A stretch of DNA of 64,000 nt, taken from the IMG/VR virus record IMGVR_UViG_3300031857_000091, positions 1 through 64,000 of that record; one strand, 5' to 3'. This DNA is from a virus. The position numbers were made by a program, and so were the translations under genes. The notes beneath the pieces are model-generated. The model made no database searches. It saw only the letters and a program-made list of their open reading frames with translations, and was not told the DNA's origin. This document shows, piece by piece, positions 9,815 to 18,253 of the stretch (positions are counted from its first letter, which is position 1; each line of letters begins with the position of its first letter).

Positions 9815-11701
9815 TTAGCGACTGTGTTTGTGAGTTTCCGGCTCTGATAGAGCGTGTTTCATAAAATCAAAGTCAACGATTGTAGATATATTGGCAGGAA
9901 TCGCCTCAATCTCTACCTTTTCTAGCTTAAAGAGAGGAGAATCGACAAGAAATAGATTCTTTTTTGCCCGAGATAATGCCACGTAAATTAAATTCTGCTC
10001 TTGTTGTAATTCCCAATCAGATACGGCTTTATTGGTATAGGGCAGATTAGTATAGCCCAAAACATAAAGCGTATCTGCTTCATCCCCCTTGGCTCGATGA
10101 ATAGAGCTGAGAATGATTCCACCGTCAGACTCATCGGTAAATAGTTCTTTGACTGATTCCTCAAACATGACAAAAGACCTGCATTTATCTCCAATATCAT
10201 TCATCAGGATACAAATACATTCAGCCTTGTCTGCCAATATTTCTGCTAACGATTCTTGACCATTATCTTTTAACTCTTGAATCTTCTTATTAGTCGCCTG
10301 ATTCCAGTTATTAAAGCCCTTTTGCCCGTCCCAATCATCTTGCGTCTCATGGTAAGGCTTTAACATATTAATTAATTCCCAGAATAAGTCTGCACGCCCT
10401 CTTATTTTGGCTGGCTTCTTATGCAAGTACAAGGAAACACATAACCTTACTAATGGCGCATTCATTCTTGAAACTACTAAGTCTCCGGCTTGCAGTCTCC
10501 AAATTAATGAAGTTTGCTTTATGTGCTCAACATACCCTTGACTATTTTTCTCGTAGGCAACAAAATTATTGTGATATCCTTTATCAACGATGTAATTGAC
10601 AATATTTTTACCGCAGCGATAGGTATAGCTCATGTCTATCTCAATCAAATTAAAGCGCCTTTTTAACTCATCCCAACAGTCTGGCACTGCATACTGAAAC
10701 CCATAAATACTTTGGCGAGGATCTCCTACAGCTATTATTCTTGCTCCCAACTTATAATGTTTTTCGATTAATGTTATCTGGGCATTGTTTAAATCTTGAC
10801 ATTCATCTACGAGCAAAACATTTTTACTTGTAGCAGGTAAATCTAACTTGTTAGGGAGATAAACCATGTCATCAAAATCGATTAAATTCTGTTTAATATA
10901 AATCTGATCGTTTTTCTCTAATACGTCTGGGATTGCTAATAAAATAGCTTGTTCCAGTATTTTTTGAAGAGGACCCCAGTAGACCTCTGCCTTTAATAAC
11001 AACAAATTCAATTTGTAAGTACTAATCAAGCTTTCTAGATTTTCTAAGGTGGGAGATGTTAGGGTTTTCTTGCAAGCCCCTACTATTTCTGTTTGCCAGT
11101 CTATTAAAGCTTGTTTGTTTAATGGCTTCTTTTCTCCTTTAACTGGTGTTTTGAGAAAATCAAAGAATTTACCTAGAGAGTCTAATGTCTCGGATGATAA
11201 GTATTTTACATAAATAGACATATTCCTCTTTTCCTGGTCTTCGGAAAAAAGTAAATCTATCTCGTTTGTTATTATTTTGCGGACCTTAGACTCTTCAACC
11301 TTGGGCTTTCTTCCATAACTATTTTTTATCAGCAGCGAATAACCTAATCCGTGGGAAGTTGATGCCTTTTGATTGCTTCCATCTAATACCCCGGATTGTA
11401 TCAACACATCTTTAATATGCTGATTAAAAGCAACAATTAAGATTTTAGAGCCTTTTAAGAAAAGAAATATTAACGCCTTTAATAAGGTAGTTTTTCCCCC
11501 TCCGGCTTTAGCGTTGACAATATAGTTGCTTTGAGTTTCAGCTATTGCCTCAAATATTTTTAACTGTTCATGATTCCATGGGAATTCTTTGCAATAAAAC
11601 CACCAGCTAGACGGAGTAAAAGGGTATTTACTAGATTTTCTGGGAAATGAATAATTAAAATATTTATCAAAATAAGTAGGCGGGAATAAAAAAGTATTCA
11701 T
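9815..11701 (-). CDS. UvrD/PcrA-like superfamily 1 DNA helicase
   Basis: 628 residues with the SF1 helicase motifs in order: Walker A AKAGGGKTT (residues 64-72), Walker B DECQD near 300, motif III VGDPRQSIYGFQYA, motif IV with TYRCGKNI, motif V SSIHRAKGDEADTLYV and motif VI YVALSRAKKNLFLV. The protein should be an ATP-driven 3'-5' DNA translocase or helicase acting in phage replication, recombination or repair. It is shorter than host UvrD (about 720-780), mainly in the C-terminal part. It is transcribed alone; a strong intrinsic terminator separates it from the gene upstream. Confidence 0.9.
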   Translation of the reverse strand: MNTFLFPPTYFDKYFNYSFPRKSSKYPFTPSSWWFYCKEFPWNHEQLKIFEAIAETQSNYIVNAKAGGGKTTLLKALIFLFLKGSKILIVAFNQHIKDVLIQSGVLDGSNQKASTSHGLGYSLLIKNSYGRKPKVEESKVRKIITNEIDLLFSEDQEKRNMSIYVKYLSSETLDSLGKFFDFLKTPVKGEKKPLNKQALIDWQTEIVGACKKTLTSPTLENLESLISTYKLNLLLLKAEVYWGPLQKILEQAILLAIPDVLEKNDQIYIKQNLIDFDDMVYLPNKLDLPATSKNVLLVDECQDLNNAQITLIEKHYKLGARIIAVGDPRQSIYGFQYAVPDCWDELKRRFNLIEIDMSYTYRCGKNIVNYIVDKGYHNNFVAYEKNSQGYVEHIKQTSLIWRLQAGDLVVSRMNAPLVRLCVSLYLHKKPAKIRGRADLFWELINMLKPYHETQDDWDGQKGFNNWNQATNKKIQELKDNGQESLAEILADKAECICILMNDIGDKCRSFVMFEESVKELFTDESDGGIILSSIHRAKGDEADTLYVLGYTNLPYTNKAVSDWELQQEQNLIYVALSRAKKNLFLVDSPLFKLEKVEIEAIPANISTIVDFDFMKHALSEPETHKHSR

Positions 11702-11763
11702 TGTTTTTGATTTATGTTTGTTGTAATTTATTTATATCAGCATTGGTGCTTTTTATTTTTAAA

Positions 11764-11789
11764 CAAAAAAACCCGGTTATCAACCGGGG
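11764..11789 (-). terminator. Intrinsic terminator
   Basis: Read on the minus strand, CCCGGTT-gat-AACCGGG is followed at once by seven T residues. This is a strong rho-independent terminator for the small gene ending at 11823. Confidence 0.9.
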
Positions 11790-11822
11790 TAAATAGAAAA
11801 TGGAAAAGCAAACTAGTTAATT

Positions 11823-12179
11823 TTAATACTGTCTGCCGTAATTAAATTGTAAATAATACTGTTTTATTGCATCTAAAACCTTGTTTATTTTTTCATGTAA
11901 TTTATTTAATTCTGTATTTTTCTCTCCAAAAATAGCATCAAACATTGGCTTCGTTGATAAATGAACTGCGATTAATTCCACAACATCATCTTTTGAAACA
12001 ATTACTCCATGCGCTCTCATTTGCAACCACACAATTAATTCATCAACAGTTTCTCGCACATTTGAATCTTTTAAAATCAAAAAATGAATACTCTGTTCTT
12101 TCTTTGTCAGCTCTTCGTCCCAATCTATTTTTTGTAATTGTCTAAGCAAATCATTGATGTTGTAATTACTGTCATTCAT
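11823..12179 (-). CDS. Hypothetical protein
   Basis: 118 residues from the ATG at 12179. It is acidic and helical, with a C-terminal segment rich in N, K and I (TELNKLHEKINKVLDAI) that could form a short coiled coil. A TTG 57 bases further upstream would extend it, but that extension overlaps a GC-rich hairpin downstream of the BRO gene, so the ATG is preferred. No clear Shine-Dalgarno sequence is seen. No family recognised. A strong terminator follows. Confidence 0.6.
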   Translation of the reverse strand: MNDSNYNINDLLRQLQKIDWDEELTKKEQSIHFLILKDSNVRETVDELIVWLQMRAHGVIVSKDDVVELIAVHLSTKPMFDAIFGEKNTELNKLHEKINKVLDAIKQYYLQFNYGRQY

Positions 12180-12210
12180 ATTAGTTAAGGAGATTTTGTG
12201 GTACTTAAAT

Positions 12211-12229
12211 CCCCGGGGAATGCCCGGGG
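12211..12229. terminator. GC-rich hairpin downstream of the BRO gene
   Basis: CCCCGGG-gaatg-CCCGGGG forms a seven-pair stem just past the end of the BRO gene. It lacks a T tract on the minus strand, so it may be an imperfect terminator or a 3' stabilising hairpin. Confidence 0.4.
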
Positions 12230-12277
12230 TAATCAAAAAATGGAAACAATTGAATTAGATATTTATCTGCAATCAGG

Positions 12278-13000
12278 TTAAACAAATAATGCAATTACGT
12301 CTTCTGGATATGTGTTCACCAGCCCAAATCTTGGATCGGCTACCGGACTAACAGTGATACCATGATTCTTGCAATAAGCCGTGGCTTTTTTCCCAATAAC
12401 CGCAGCTTGTTGAACAGGAATCGCCCCAAGATTATGTTTTCTGTAGTAACCAACTACAGCTAAATAATGTCCGTTTGGATTAAATATGCGGTCAATTTCG
12501 GCATCATGTTGATGAGTTAATAATTCTAGTTCAGCTAACTTTTGTGATTGCAATTGCTGTTCAAGTTCTAACCGCTGCTGTCTTTGTTCGAGAGCGATAA
12601 TAGCTTCAGCCTGAATTTTTAGTAATTCGCCGGGAGTTAATGGCTTGGGTTCGTATTTACCTGTCTTACGAATTTGGGGAAGTACTTCACTTGTTACCCA
12701 TTTTTTAAAGGCTTTGGCTGATGGTTTTGTACTGCCAAAAATAACAGCGTATAATCCTGACTCGTTAATAATCGAAACTTTGAAAGTATTGCTACTAAAG
12801 GATTCGGCTATTTTCGCCGCTTCTATTTTTTGTGGGTTAATGACTTGCTTATCTTCTTCATCAACCAAGTCAAGCATTCGACGATTATCGACGTATTCCA
12901 GCACTTGTGCCACGTCTTTGGCAACAAACCATGGTTCATTGTCAAGAACTAAGATGCGGACTTGATTAGACTGAAAAGCAAACTGTGCTAAAATGCTCAT
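12278..13000 (-). CDS. BRO-family (Bro-N) antirepressor-like protein
   Basis: 240 residues. Residues 1-115 form a Bro-N domain (PWFVAKDVAQVLEY, then NESGLYAVIFGSTK and WVTSEVLPQIRKTGKY), followed by a Gln/Leu-rich coiled coil (about 125-165) and a C-terminal domain as found in phage antirepressors. BRO proteins bind DNA and usually act as regulators or antirepressors. A paralogue with a very similar N-terminus starts at 28069 and has been split by a mobile element. Both share the same hairpin leader directly upstream, so they are probably controlled together. Confidence 0.88.
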   Translation of the reverse strand: MSILAQFAFQSNQVRILVLDNEPWFVAKDVAQVLEYVDNRRMLDLVDEEDKQVINPQKIEAAKIAESFSSNTFKVSIINESGLYAVIFGSTKPSAKAFKKWVTSEVLPQIRKTGKYEPKPLTPGELLKIQAEAIIALEQRQQRLELEQQLQSQKLAELELLTHQHDAEIDRIFNPNGHYLAVVGYYRKHNLGAIPVQQAAVIGKKATAYCKNHGITVSPVADPRFGLVNTYPEDVIALFV

Positions 13001-13020
13001 TGTTGATCCTGTGCTATAGG

Positions 13021-13057
13021 GTTGACTGCCCCTGGGTGCTCCTACACCGCGAGGGGC
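13021..13057 (-). promoter_or_regulatory. Conserved 5' leader hairpin (copy 1)
   Basis: On the minus strand CCCCTCGCGGTG and CACCCAGGGG are separated by six bases and followed by CAGTCAAC. The two arms pair as CCCCT/AGGGG and GGTG/CACC with CGC opposite C. A candidate -10 box (GATAAT) lies about 11 bases before the hairpin, so the transcript probably begins with it. Copies lie upstream of 25279 and 28069. Confidence 0.7.
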
Positions 13058-13197
13058 TTTTTCTCATATTATCATATTTGTGATTTTACAAACTAAAAAA
13101 AGATAAAATAGAAATTAAATCCTAGTGTTGTGCCTTTTGTGCTTCCTTTCATCGATTGGGTACGAGCTCAAGGAATTTGACAACACAAGGTCAACAT

Positions 13198-13584
13198 CTA
13201 ATTTATTTTCACAATTCGGTCTGCAATAATTGATTTAACTCCTGGTAGATTCACGGCTTCTACAATTTGTGACTTTAGACCTTTGGCTACTAAAGCTCCA
13301 CTAGTTTCCCCTTGCCATTGAATATCTATCGACAAATTCTGCAAAGCTGTTACGGTTTGTTCTACCGTTATTGCCAATTGCTGTTTTGTATGTTCAATCA
13401 ATGCTTTACGATATTCAGTGCGAGAGGGAAACTCACTAGGTAAAATTTGATTAGTGGAAGATGCCTCTAGATTATCTTCTTGTAAGATAATAATTACTTG
13501 TAATTGTTCATCTTTCCCTGCATTAGTTAAGACTTCTCGCAATAAAGGATCGATTTTAGCTTGTTGAAAAGGAGTAAGATTCAT
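13198..13584 (-). CDS. Inhibitor I9-like (subtilisin prodomain-like) protein
   Basis: 128 residues. The order of likely elements is strand (LQVIIILQED), long helix (about residues 52-80), strands (IDIQWQGETSGALVAKG), helix, and a final strand ending in ADRIVKIN. This resembles the I9 fold, the prodomain and inhibitor of subtilases. There is no catalytic domain. A subtilase at 41266-42654 begins directly at its catalytic domain with no prodomain, so this could be an inhibitor or chaperone acting in trans. That link is inference; the genes are 28 kb apart. Confidence 0.5.
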   Translation of the reverse strand: MNLTPFQQAKIDPLLREVLTNAGKDEQLQVIIILQEDNLEASSTNQILPSEFPSRTEYRKALIEHTKQQLAITVEQTVTALQNLSIDIQWQGETSGALVAKGLKSQIVEAVNLPGVKSIIADRIVKIN

Positions 13585-13657
13585 GATTTAATTGGTTTTA
13601 ATTTATTTACAATTAATAATATTCTATTTTTGAATCTTTTAATAGTCGGGGAATTCG

Positions 13658-13876
13658 TCAAATAAGTATCAATTCTTGTTCATTATTTTGCTCATCTTTA
13701 ATCATTAGTTTTTTGCCTGTACCCTTTAATCCTGCGTATAGCTGCATTACTTGAACACCTCTGATTATAACTTCATCAGGTCTTATTCCAAGCTTCTTAG
13801 CTAAATCTTTAATTATGTCGTTGTCCGGTGCTGTGACTGTATAATTAATAATTTTGTTTTTGGTTTTAGTTGCCAT
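13658..13876 (-). CDS. Small basic protein, possibly DNA-binding
   Basis: 72 residues from the ATG at 13876, which opens with a Lys-rich tail (MATKTKNKI). The middle (DIIKDLAKKLGIRPDEVIIRGVQVM) has the helix-turn-helix spacing seen in small ribbon-helix-helix or CopG-like regulators, but the assignment is weak. A longer form starting at 13930 is possible. It lies between the pyrG gene and the I9-like gene on the same strand. Confidence 0.6.
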   Translation of the reverse strand: MATKTKNKIINYTVTAPDNDIIKDLAKKLGIRPDEVIIRGVQVMQLYAGLKGTGKKLMIKDEQNNEQELILI

Positions 13877-13945
13877 GAAATTTACTTTAACAGACTTTAA
13901 ATAAAAGCTAAAACTGCTTAAACCATGCAAAAAATAAATTTATTT

Positions 13946-15583
13946 TCAACTATTTAGTAAAATAAAATTTAAACAAGCTTGAATCAATCCAAGAAATAGA
14001 GGATGAGGTTTATTAGGGCGAGATAAAAACTCAGGATGAAACTGCGTGCCAATAAAAAAAGGATGAGCCGGATACTCTATAATCTCTACTAGATTTTCAG
14101 TAGGGGAAACTCCACTAACCTTGTATCCACTAGCGTTAAACAATCGCAAAAATTTATTATTAAATTCATACCTGTGACGATGACGCTCATAGATACTTTC
14201 ACATTGATAAAGCAATTGAGCTTGAGTATCGTCTCTCAGTAAACATTTATAAGCCCCTAGCCTCATTGTCCCACCTATAAAATTTTGTTTTTGTTGGTTG
14301 GGAGATAAAGTAATTACTTTATTTGGCGACATACTATCCCACTCTTCACTGGTGGCGTTAGTCATCCCCATTATGTTTCTAGCCCATTCTACAACTGCGC
14401 ACTGCATTCCCAAGCAAATTCCCAGAAAAGGGATTTTAGTCTCTCTAGCATATTGAATTGCCTTGATTTTGCCTTCTATTCCCCTAGTCCCAAACCCTCC
14501 TGGAACTATTACTCCATTAACTCCCTCTAGCAACATCTGAGCGCCTCGTTTCTCGATTTCCTCTGAATCTACCCAATCAATAGTCAAGTTAGTGTCAAGT
14601 TTGGCAGCAGCATGATTTAAAGCCTCGGAAATAGACAGATAGGCTGATGGGAGCTTTACATATTTTCCTACAATAGCTATATCTATACGATGTGTTGTAG
14701 TCTTTATCCTTTGAACATAGTCAGTCCATTGAGTTAAGTTTGTATCAAATTTTGCCAATCCCAACTGGGTTAATTTTTCCAATCCCATTAAGGTTATAGC
14801 TTGACGGGCTAAACCAGCTTTTTCTAGTAGCAATGGAACTTGATAAATACTGGTTGCGTCTAAAGCGTTAATAATAGAATCTATAGGAACATCACAGAAT
14901 CCTGATAGCTTTTCTTTAACATCATCCGATATTGGGCGATCGCTTCGACAAACCAAGATATCTGGTTGAATACCTAAAGACCTTAATTCTTTTACCGAGT
15001 GTTGCGTTGGCTTTGTTTTCGTTTCTCCAGCGGTACGAATCCATGGGATTAAAGTGACATGAAGATAAAGAACATTTTCTTTTCCCACTTCCTTTTTATA
15101 TTGCCGAATCGCTTCTAAGAAAGGGAAAGACTCAATATCCCCTACAGTCCCACCGACTTCTACCAAGATAATGTCTGCATTGCTTGACTCGGCTAAACAA
15201 GTAATTCTTCTTTTTATTTCGTCGGTAACGTGAGGAATTACTTGAACCGTAGCACCGTCATATTTTCCAGCTCTTTCATTTTCTATAACTTGCGAGTAGA
15301 CTTGTCCCGTGGTGACATTATTTAATTGACTCGTAGGAATATCCGTAAATCGCTCATAATGTCCTAGATCTAAATCTGTTTCCGCACCATCTTCTGTGAC
15401 AAAAACTTCGCCATGCTGTATGGGACTCATTATGCCGGGGTCAACGTTAATATAAGGGTCAAGCTTTAGGATTGAGATTGAATACCCTCTTGCCTTTAAT
15501 AAAGCCCCTAAACTTGCAGTAACTATCCCCTTTCCTATGCTAGAGACAACGCCCCCTGTCACAAAAATAAATTTAGTAATCAT
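13946..15583 (-). CDS. pyrG: CTP synthase
   Basis: 545 residues, full length for the family. The N-terminal amidoligase domain begins [17 protein letters not shown] with the P-loop and has GGTVGDIES and HVTLIPW motifs. The C-terminal class I glutamine amidotransferase domain has the nucleophile Cys390 in GICLGMQ and His516/Glu518 in QFHPEF. It converts UTP to CTP with glutamine as nitrogen donor. All key residues look intact, so it should be active. Phage-encoded CTP synthase is uncommon; here it fits with the NrdB, Dcd, ThyX and Tmk genes elsewhere in the window. Its start overlaps the upstream gene in an ATGA, which implies translational coupling. Confidence 0.97.
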   Translation of the reverse strand: MITKFIFVTGGVVSSIGKGIVTASLGALLKARGYSISILKLDPYINVDPGIMSPIQHGEVFVTEDGAETDLDLGHYERFTDIPTSQLNNVTTGQVYSQVIENERAGKYDGATVQVIPHVTDEIKRRITCLAESSNADIILVEVGGTVGDIESFPFLEAIRQYKKEVGKENVLYLHVTLIPWIRTAGETKTKPTQHSVKELRSLGIQPDILVCRSDRPISDDVKEKLSGFCDVPIDSIINALDATSIYQVPLLLEKAGLARQAITLMGLEKLTQLGLAKFDTNLTQWTDYVQRIKTTTHRIDIAIVGKYVKLPSAYLSISEALNHAAAKLDTNLTIDWVDSEEIEKRGAQMLLEGVNGVIVPGGFGTRGIEGKIKAIQYARETKIPFLGICLGMQCAVVEWARNIMGMTNATSEEWDSMSPNKVITLSPNQQKQNFIGGTMRLGAYKCLLRDDTQAQLLYQCESIYERHRHRYEFNNKFLRLFNASGYKVSGVSPTENLVEIIEYPAHPFFIGTQFHPEFLSRPNKPHPLFLGLIQACLNFILLNS

Positions 15584-16023
15584 CTTAAAACCTCAAATAC
15601 TCTATTAGTCTGTATTGGACTATCATCCGAGATGATTTTTTCTATTTGGAAGGGAAGCACTTTTAACCCATGGTAGTCTTTAAAGCATTTATTTGGTCTG
15701 GGTTTAGCCGTGAAAGAGATACAGCATTCTTTTCTTTTTGCCTTGTAAATTTCGGCAATATATTCTTGTCTGGTTTCTTCTCCAGTTAATAAGCCCATAG
15801 CCGGGACAATAAAAGAAAAAGTTAACAAGCCACAGTTTCTCTCCTGCATTACTTGTATTAAGCTAGAATCAACCTTGAAAAAACAAGGGGAAGCATCTTT
15901 AAATTTTGTCACATATACATACCCAAAGCATGGTATAAACCCTTCATACTTTAGATAATCCGTCGGAACTTCTCTAGGCAATCCCTTATCTTTTATGTCT
16001 TTCCAGCTTTTGCTTTTTCCCAT
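15580..16023 (-). CDS. Hypothetical protein upstream of pyrG
   Basis: 147 residues, basic, with six cysteines scattered through the chain (including KECC). It begins [20 protein letters not shown]. No family recognised. It overlaps the pyrG start by four bases (ATGA), so the two are co-transcribed and translationally coupled, and it may act in the same pathway or simply be the first gene of the operon. Confidence 0.75.
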   Translation of the reverse strand: MGKSKSWKDIKDKGLPREVPTDYLKYEGFIPCFGYVYVTKFKDASPCFFKVDSSLIQVMQERNCGLLTFSFIVPAMGLLTGEETRQEYIAEIYKAKRKECCISFTAKPRPNKCFKDYHGLKVLPFQIEKIISDDSPIQTNRVFEVLR

Positions 16024-16096
16024 TGATTTGTTTTATTAAGCTTGTTTTTAATAGTTTACCTTTATATTTTGTAGTGAAAGCCTTTAAATATAAACT

Positions 16097-16130
16097 CTCC
16101 AAACAAGATTAAAACTTTTCTTGTTTGGAG
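16097..16130. repeat. Perfect inverted repeat (hairpin)
   Basis: CTCCAAACAAGA and TCTTGTTTGGAG form a perfect 12-bp inverted repeat with a ten-base loop. Its right half, plus about 25 bases beyond, recurs at about 16820-16855 beside the parA fragment, so it has taken part in a local rearrangement. Confidence 0.8.
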
Positions 16131-16179
16131 ATAGATTAAATTATATGTGTGGAGATTAAAAATTTTTTATATTTATTTA

Positions 16180-16197
16180 GCCCTATTTGCATAGGGC
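16180..16197. terminator. Hairpin at the 3' end of the 16207-16596 gene
   Basis: GCCCTAT-ttgc-ATAGGGC lies ten bases past the stop codon. The minus strand then runs into A/T-rich sequence with a T run further on; the plus strand has TTTT directly after. It probably terminates transcription of the minus gene. Confidence 0.6.
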
Positions 16198-16206
16198 TTT
16201 TCAGCC

Positions 16207-16596
16207 TTATTTACCGAATTTCTCGGTAAAATAAACGTCTCGCATCCAATCCCAAGCGTCTCCACTTGTAAAGCTTTTGTCCACTTTTTTAAGTGCTTTG
16301 GCGCACGGTAAGATTATTTCCTTAAAGACTTGCTTGTTAGTCATGGTTTTGACGTGGTTATAAGCCGTCCCAGAAATGCGACCAGTAGCTATGCCGTGGT
16401 ATAAGCCATATAGCAACTCGCTATAACCATACTCATAACCGTTATCGGGTAATCGTTTTAAAGCTCTGTATAATGGAGCATAGTCAAAATCAACTCGGAT
16501 AACTTCATTTAGCGTTTTTTCGCTAATGTAGCAAAGCTCTTTGAGAGCTTTGAGCGTAGGAACAGAGGTAATGGAAGCGGTAAAAAAAGTAGCCAT
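16207..16596 (-). CDS. Hypothetical protein
   Basis: 129 residues. The central part is rich in Tyr and Gly (LPDNGYEYGYSELLYGLYHG) and the C-terminus has a GDAWDWMRDVYF segment. No family recognised. It has its own promoter of the TTGACA/TTTTAAAA family about 55 bases upstream and a hairpin directly downstream, so it is an independent unit. Confidence 0.7.
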   Translation of the reverse strand: MATFFTASITSVPTLKALKELCYISEKTLNEVIRVDFDYAPLYRALKRLPDNGYEYGYSELLYGLYHGIATGRISGTAYNHVKTMTNKQVFKEIILPCAKALKKVDKSFTSGDAWDWMRDVYFTEKFGK

Positions 16597-16649
16597 GAGA
16601 GAAACTCCTAAAAGAAAGGTTTAAGTATTGGCTCTCAACCAACTCTTTT

Positions 16650-16678
16650 ACTATAGTTGATACTTTTAAAAATGTCAA
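16650..16678 (-). promoter_or_regulatory. Promoter of the TTGACA/TTTTAAAA family
   Basis: Minus strand: TTGACA, 17-base spacer containing TTTTTAAAAGTATC, then TATAGT. AGTAC precedes the -35 box. It faces the gene starting at 16596 and is the copy identical in -35 box and spacer to the promoter at 17365-17393. Confidence 0.8.
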
Positions 16679-16817
16679 GTACTTTTAAGGAAAAGTTTGT
16701 GAATAAACTTTTGAGCCTAATAAGATAGATATTAATCTTAAAAATCACTAAAGAACAATAGGGACAGTTATAACAATCGCTTCACTTTCGTGTTAGCAAG
16801 GGAAAACTACTATAAGC
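16653..16817 (+). repeat. Duplicated parA promoter/5' region (decayed copy)
   Basis: This block is nearly identical to 17368-17533, which spans the parA upstream region and its first twenty codons. It includes the minus-strand promoter, the AAGTTT...AAACTT palindrome and the start of the coding region. Differences are a few substitutions and one small indel. Confidence 0.9.
16758..16817 (+). pseudogene. parA 5' fragment (pseudogene)
   Basis: Twenty codons homologous to the start of parA at 17474. The start codon has become ATA, the two Gly codons of the P-loop have become TGT and TAG, and homology stops after the codon matching residue 20, where an unrelated repeat joins. It cannot encode ParA. 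Confidence 0.9.
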
Positions 16818-16877
16818 CTTTTCTTGTTTGGAGGTTAAATTATGTGTGTGGAGATTAGCGATCGCTTTTTATTTTAA

Positions 16878-16949
16878 TGGCAAAGACTGGAATCGAACCA
16901 GCTACCTGCGGGGTATGAACCCGCCGAGCTACCATTGCTCCACTTTGCT
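16878..16949 (-). tRNA. tRNA-Met (CAU), initiator-like
   Basis: 72 nt folding as a complete cloverleaf: acceptor AGCAAAG/CTTTGCC, D stem GAGC/GCTC, anticodon stem GCGGG/CCCGC with loop TTCATAC (anticodon CAT), five-base variable loop, T stem GCTGG/CCAGT with loop TTCGATT, discriminator A. CCA is not encoded. Several traits match initiator tRNA: an unpaired first position (A1 with C72), three consecutive G:C pairs (GGG/CCC) at the base of the anticodon stem, and the A11:U24 pair in the D stem. A tRNA-Ile with modified C34 or an elongator Met tRNA is the alternative. Confidence 0.9.
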
Positions 16950-16990
16950 ATTTCTAGTATACCGTAACTTATTTCACGAAATATAAAAAT

Positions 16991-17011
16991 AAAAAAAGCC
17001 CCTTTCGGGGC
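16991..17011 (-). terminator. Intrinsic terminator
   Basis: Minus strand GCCCCGAAAGGGGC followed by TTTTTTT, just past the stop of the gene ending at 17018. Confidence 0.93.
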
Positions 17012-17017
17012 GGTTGA

Positions 17018-17332
17018 TTATTTTGTTAAAAACTTGAGGTTAAACTTTTTCCAGATATCTTGAGGATTATACTGTTTGCTTTTTATAGCATTGATTACGT
17101 TTTCCGCGTCATAATCTGTTAGTTTCCACTTAACTTCAGTAATGGTGTAGGTCTCGGTTTCGAGGTCAAACTCAACCTCACCTTGTTTCCAGATAACGAG
17201 ATTGCCTTTTGTATCTCTTTCTGCTTTGATTTGAGCAAACTTATAGTGAGACTCAATAAATTCTAATAAAACTTTTATTTCAGACTCGGTGCTGTAGTAG
17301 TTGTTTAGGTAGCTGGTAGGTTGTGCAATCAT
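17018..17332 (-). CDS. Hypothetical protein divergent from parA
   Basis: 104 residues, with a strongly beta-type middle section (GNLVIWKQGEVEFDLETETY) and a basic C-terminus. No family recognised. It is transcribed divergently from parA from a promoter of the shared family and ends at a strong terminator, so it is monocistronic. Confidence 0.72.
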   Translation of the reverse strand: MIAQPTSYLNNYYSTESEIKVLLEFIESHYKFAQIKAERDTKGNLVIWKQGEVEFDLETETYTITEVKWKLTDYDAENVINAIKSKQYNPQDIWKKFNLKFLTK

Positions 17333-17364
17333 GTCAGTTATTCCTGTTTTGTCTTTACTCTTCT

Positions 17365-17393
17365 ATCATAGTTGATACTTTTAAAAATGTCAA
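17365..17393 (-). promoter_or_regulatory. Promoter of the TTGACA/TTTTAAAA family
   Basis: Minus strand: TTGACA, 17-base spacer with TTTTTAAAAGTATC, TATGAT. AGTAC precedes the -35 box. It drives the gene starting at 17332 and lies back to back with the parA upstream region. Confidence 0.85.
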
Positions 17394-17410
17394 GTACTTT
17401 TAGAAAAAAA

Positions 17411-17457
17411 GTTTGTGAATAAACTTTTGAGCCTAATAAGATAGATATTAATCTTAA
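17411..17457. promoter_or_regulatory. parA upstream palindromes (candidate operator)
   Basis: Two short palindromes, AAGTTT-gtgaat-AAACTT and AAGAT-agatatta-ATCTT, sit between the divergent promoter and the parA start. Both are conserved in the decayed copy at 16.7 kb. They are candidates for autoregulation by the partition proteins. Confidence 0.5.
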
Positions 17458-17473
17458 AAATCACTAAAGAACA

Positions 17474-18253
17474 ATGGGGACAGTTATAACAATCGCCTCA
17501 CTTTCGGGCGGGCAAGGGAAAACTACTATAAGCTTCTTCCTGAGTAAATATCTGGCAACTAGAGGAAAAGTATTAGCCTGTGATATTGACCCCCAAGCTA
17601 ATCTAACTTTCTTTTTGGGCTACGACCTTGGCAGTACTGAAGCAAGTGCCTACGAGTTAATCACAGGAGAGGTAGAGCCTCACCACTGTATCTACTGGTC
17701 TCACAATAATGCGCAGCTGCATATTATTCCCACTGATGATGGCTTAGCAAAAGCCCAAGAATTCTTATCATCTAGTGGGATGGGCGCACTAGTCCTTAAA
17801 TCTCGCATTGCCCAGATAAAAGAGCAATTTGATTTCATTATTATTGACTCGCCACCATCTCGGACTCAACTAGCATTAACTACCCTAGGTGCGGCAGACG
17901 TGGTCATTATCCCCGTCGAAACCCACGTTAAAGGAATTAACTCATTACTTAGGACATTAGAGCTATTAGACGGCTTAAACACGTTAGGGCAGGTGACTCC
18001 AAAAATACTAGGGGTGATTCCTTTTAGAGATAGATGGATAGGGCGTACTCAACAAAGACAGTCAAGAGAGGCGATCGCCATCATGAGGGAAATTGCCTTA
18101 GAACGTGGTTTTACTGTTTTTAATTCCCTGATAGAGTCTGAGCGCTACAAGCAAGCAATAGACAAAGGGATACTGTTAGACGCTCTTGGATATCCTGAGT
18201 TAATGATTCCGTTCCAACAAATAGAGGTAGCCTTATGTCAGATTCAGCATTAA
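17474..18253 (+). CDS. parA: ParA-family partition ATPase
   Basis: 259 residues. Walker A is SGGQGKTT (residues 11-18), with Ser where most ParA proteins have the signature Lys. ACDIDPQANLTFFLG and the DFIIIDSPPS Walker B follow, as does the GVIPFRDR region typical of ParA/Soj. ParA ATPases position plasmids and phage-plasmids by pattern formation on the nucleoid. The gene overlaps the next small gene by 19 bases and is followed by an array of repeats, the classic parA-parB-parS order. The 5' region is duplicated and decayed just upstream. Confidence 0.9.
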   Translation: MGTVITIASLSGGQGKTTISFFLSKYLATRGKVLACDIDPQANLTFFLGYDLGSTEASAYELITGEVEPHHCIYWSHNNAQLHIIPTDDGLAKAQEFLSSSGMGALVLKSRIAQIKEQFDFIIIDSPPSRTQLALTTLGAADVVIIPVETHVKGINSLLRTLELLDGLNTLGQVTPKILGVIPFRDRWIGRTQQRQSREAIAIMREIALERGFTVFNSLIESERYKQAIDKGILLDALGYPELMIPFQQIEVALCQIQH

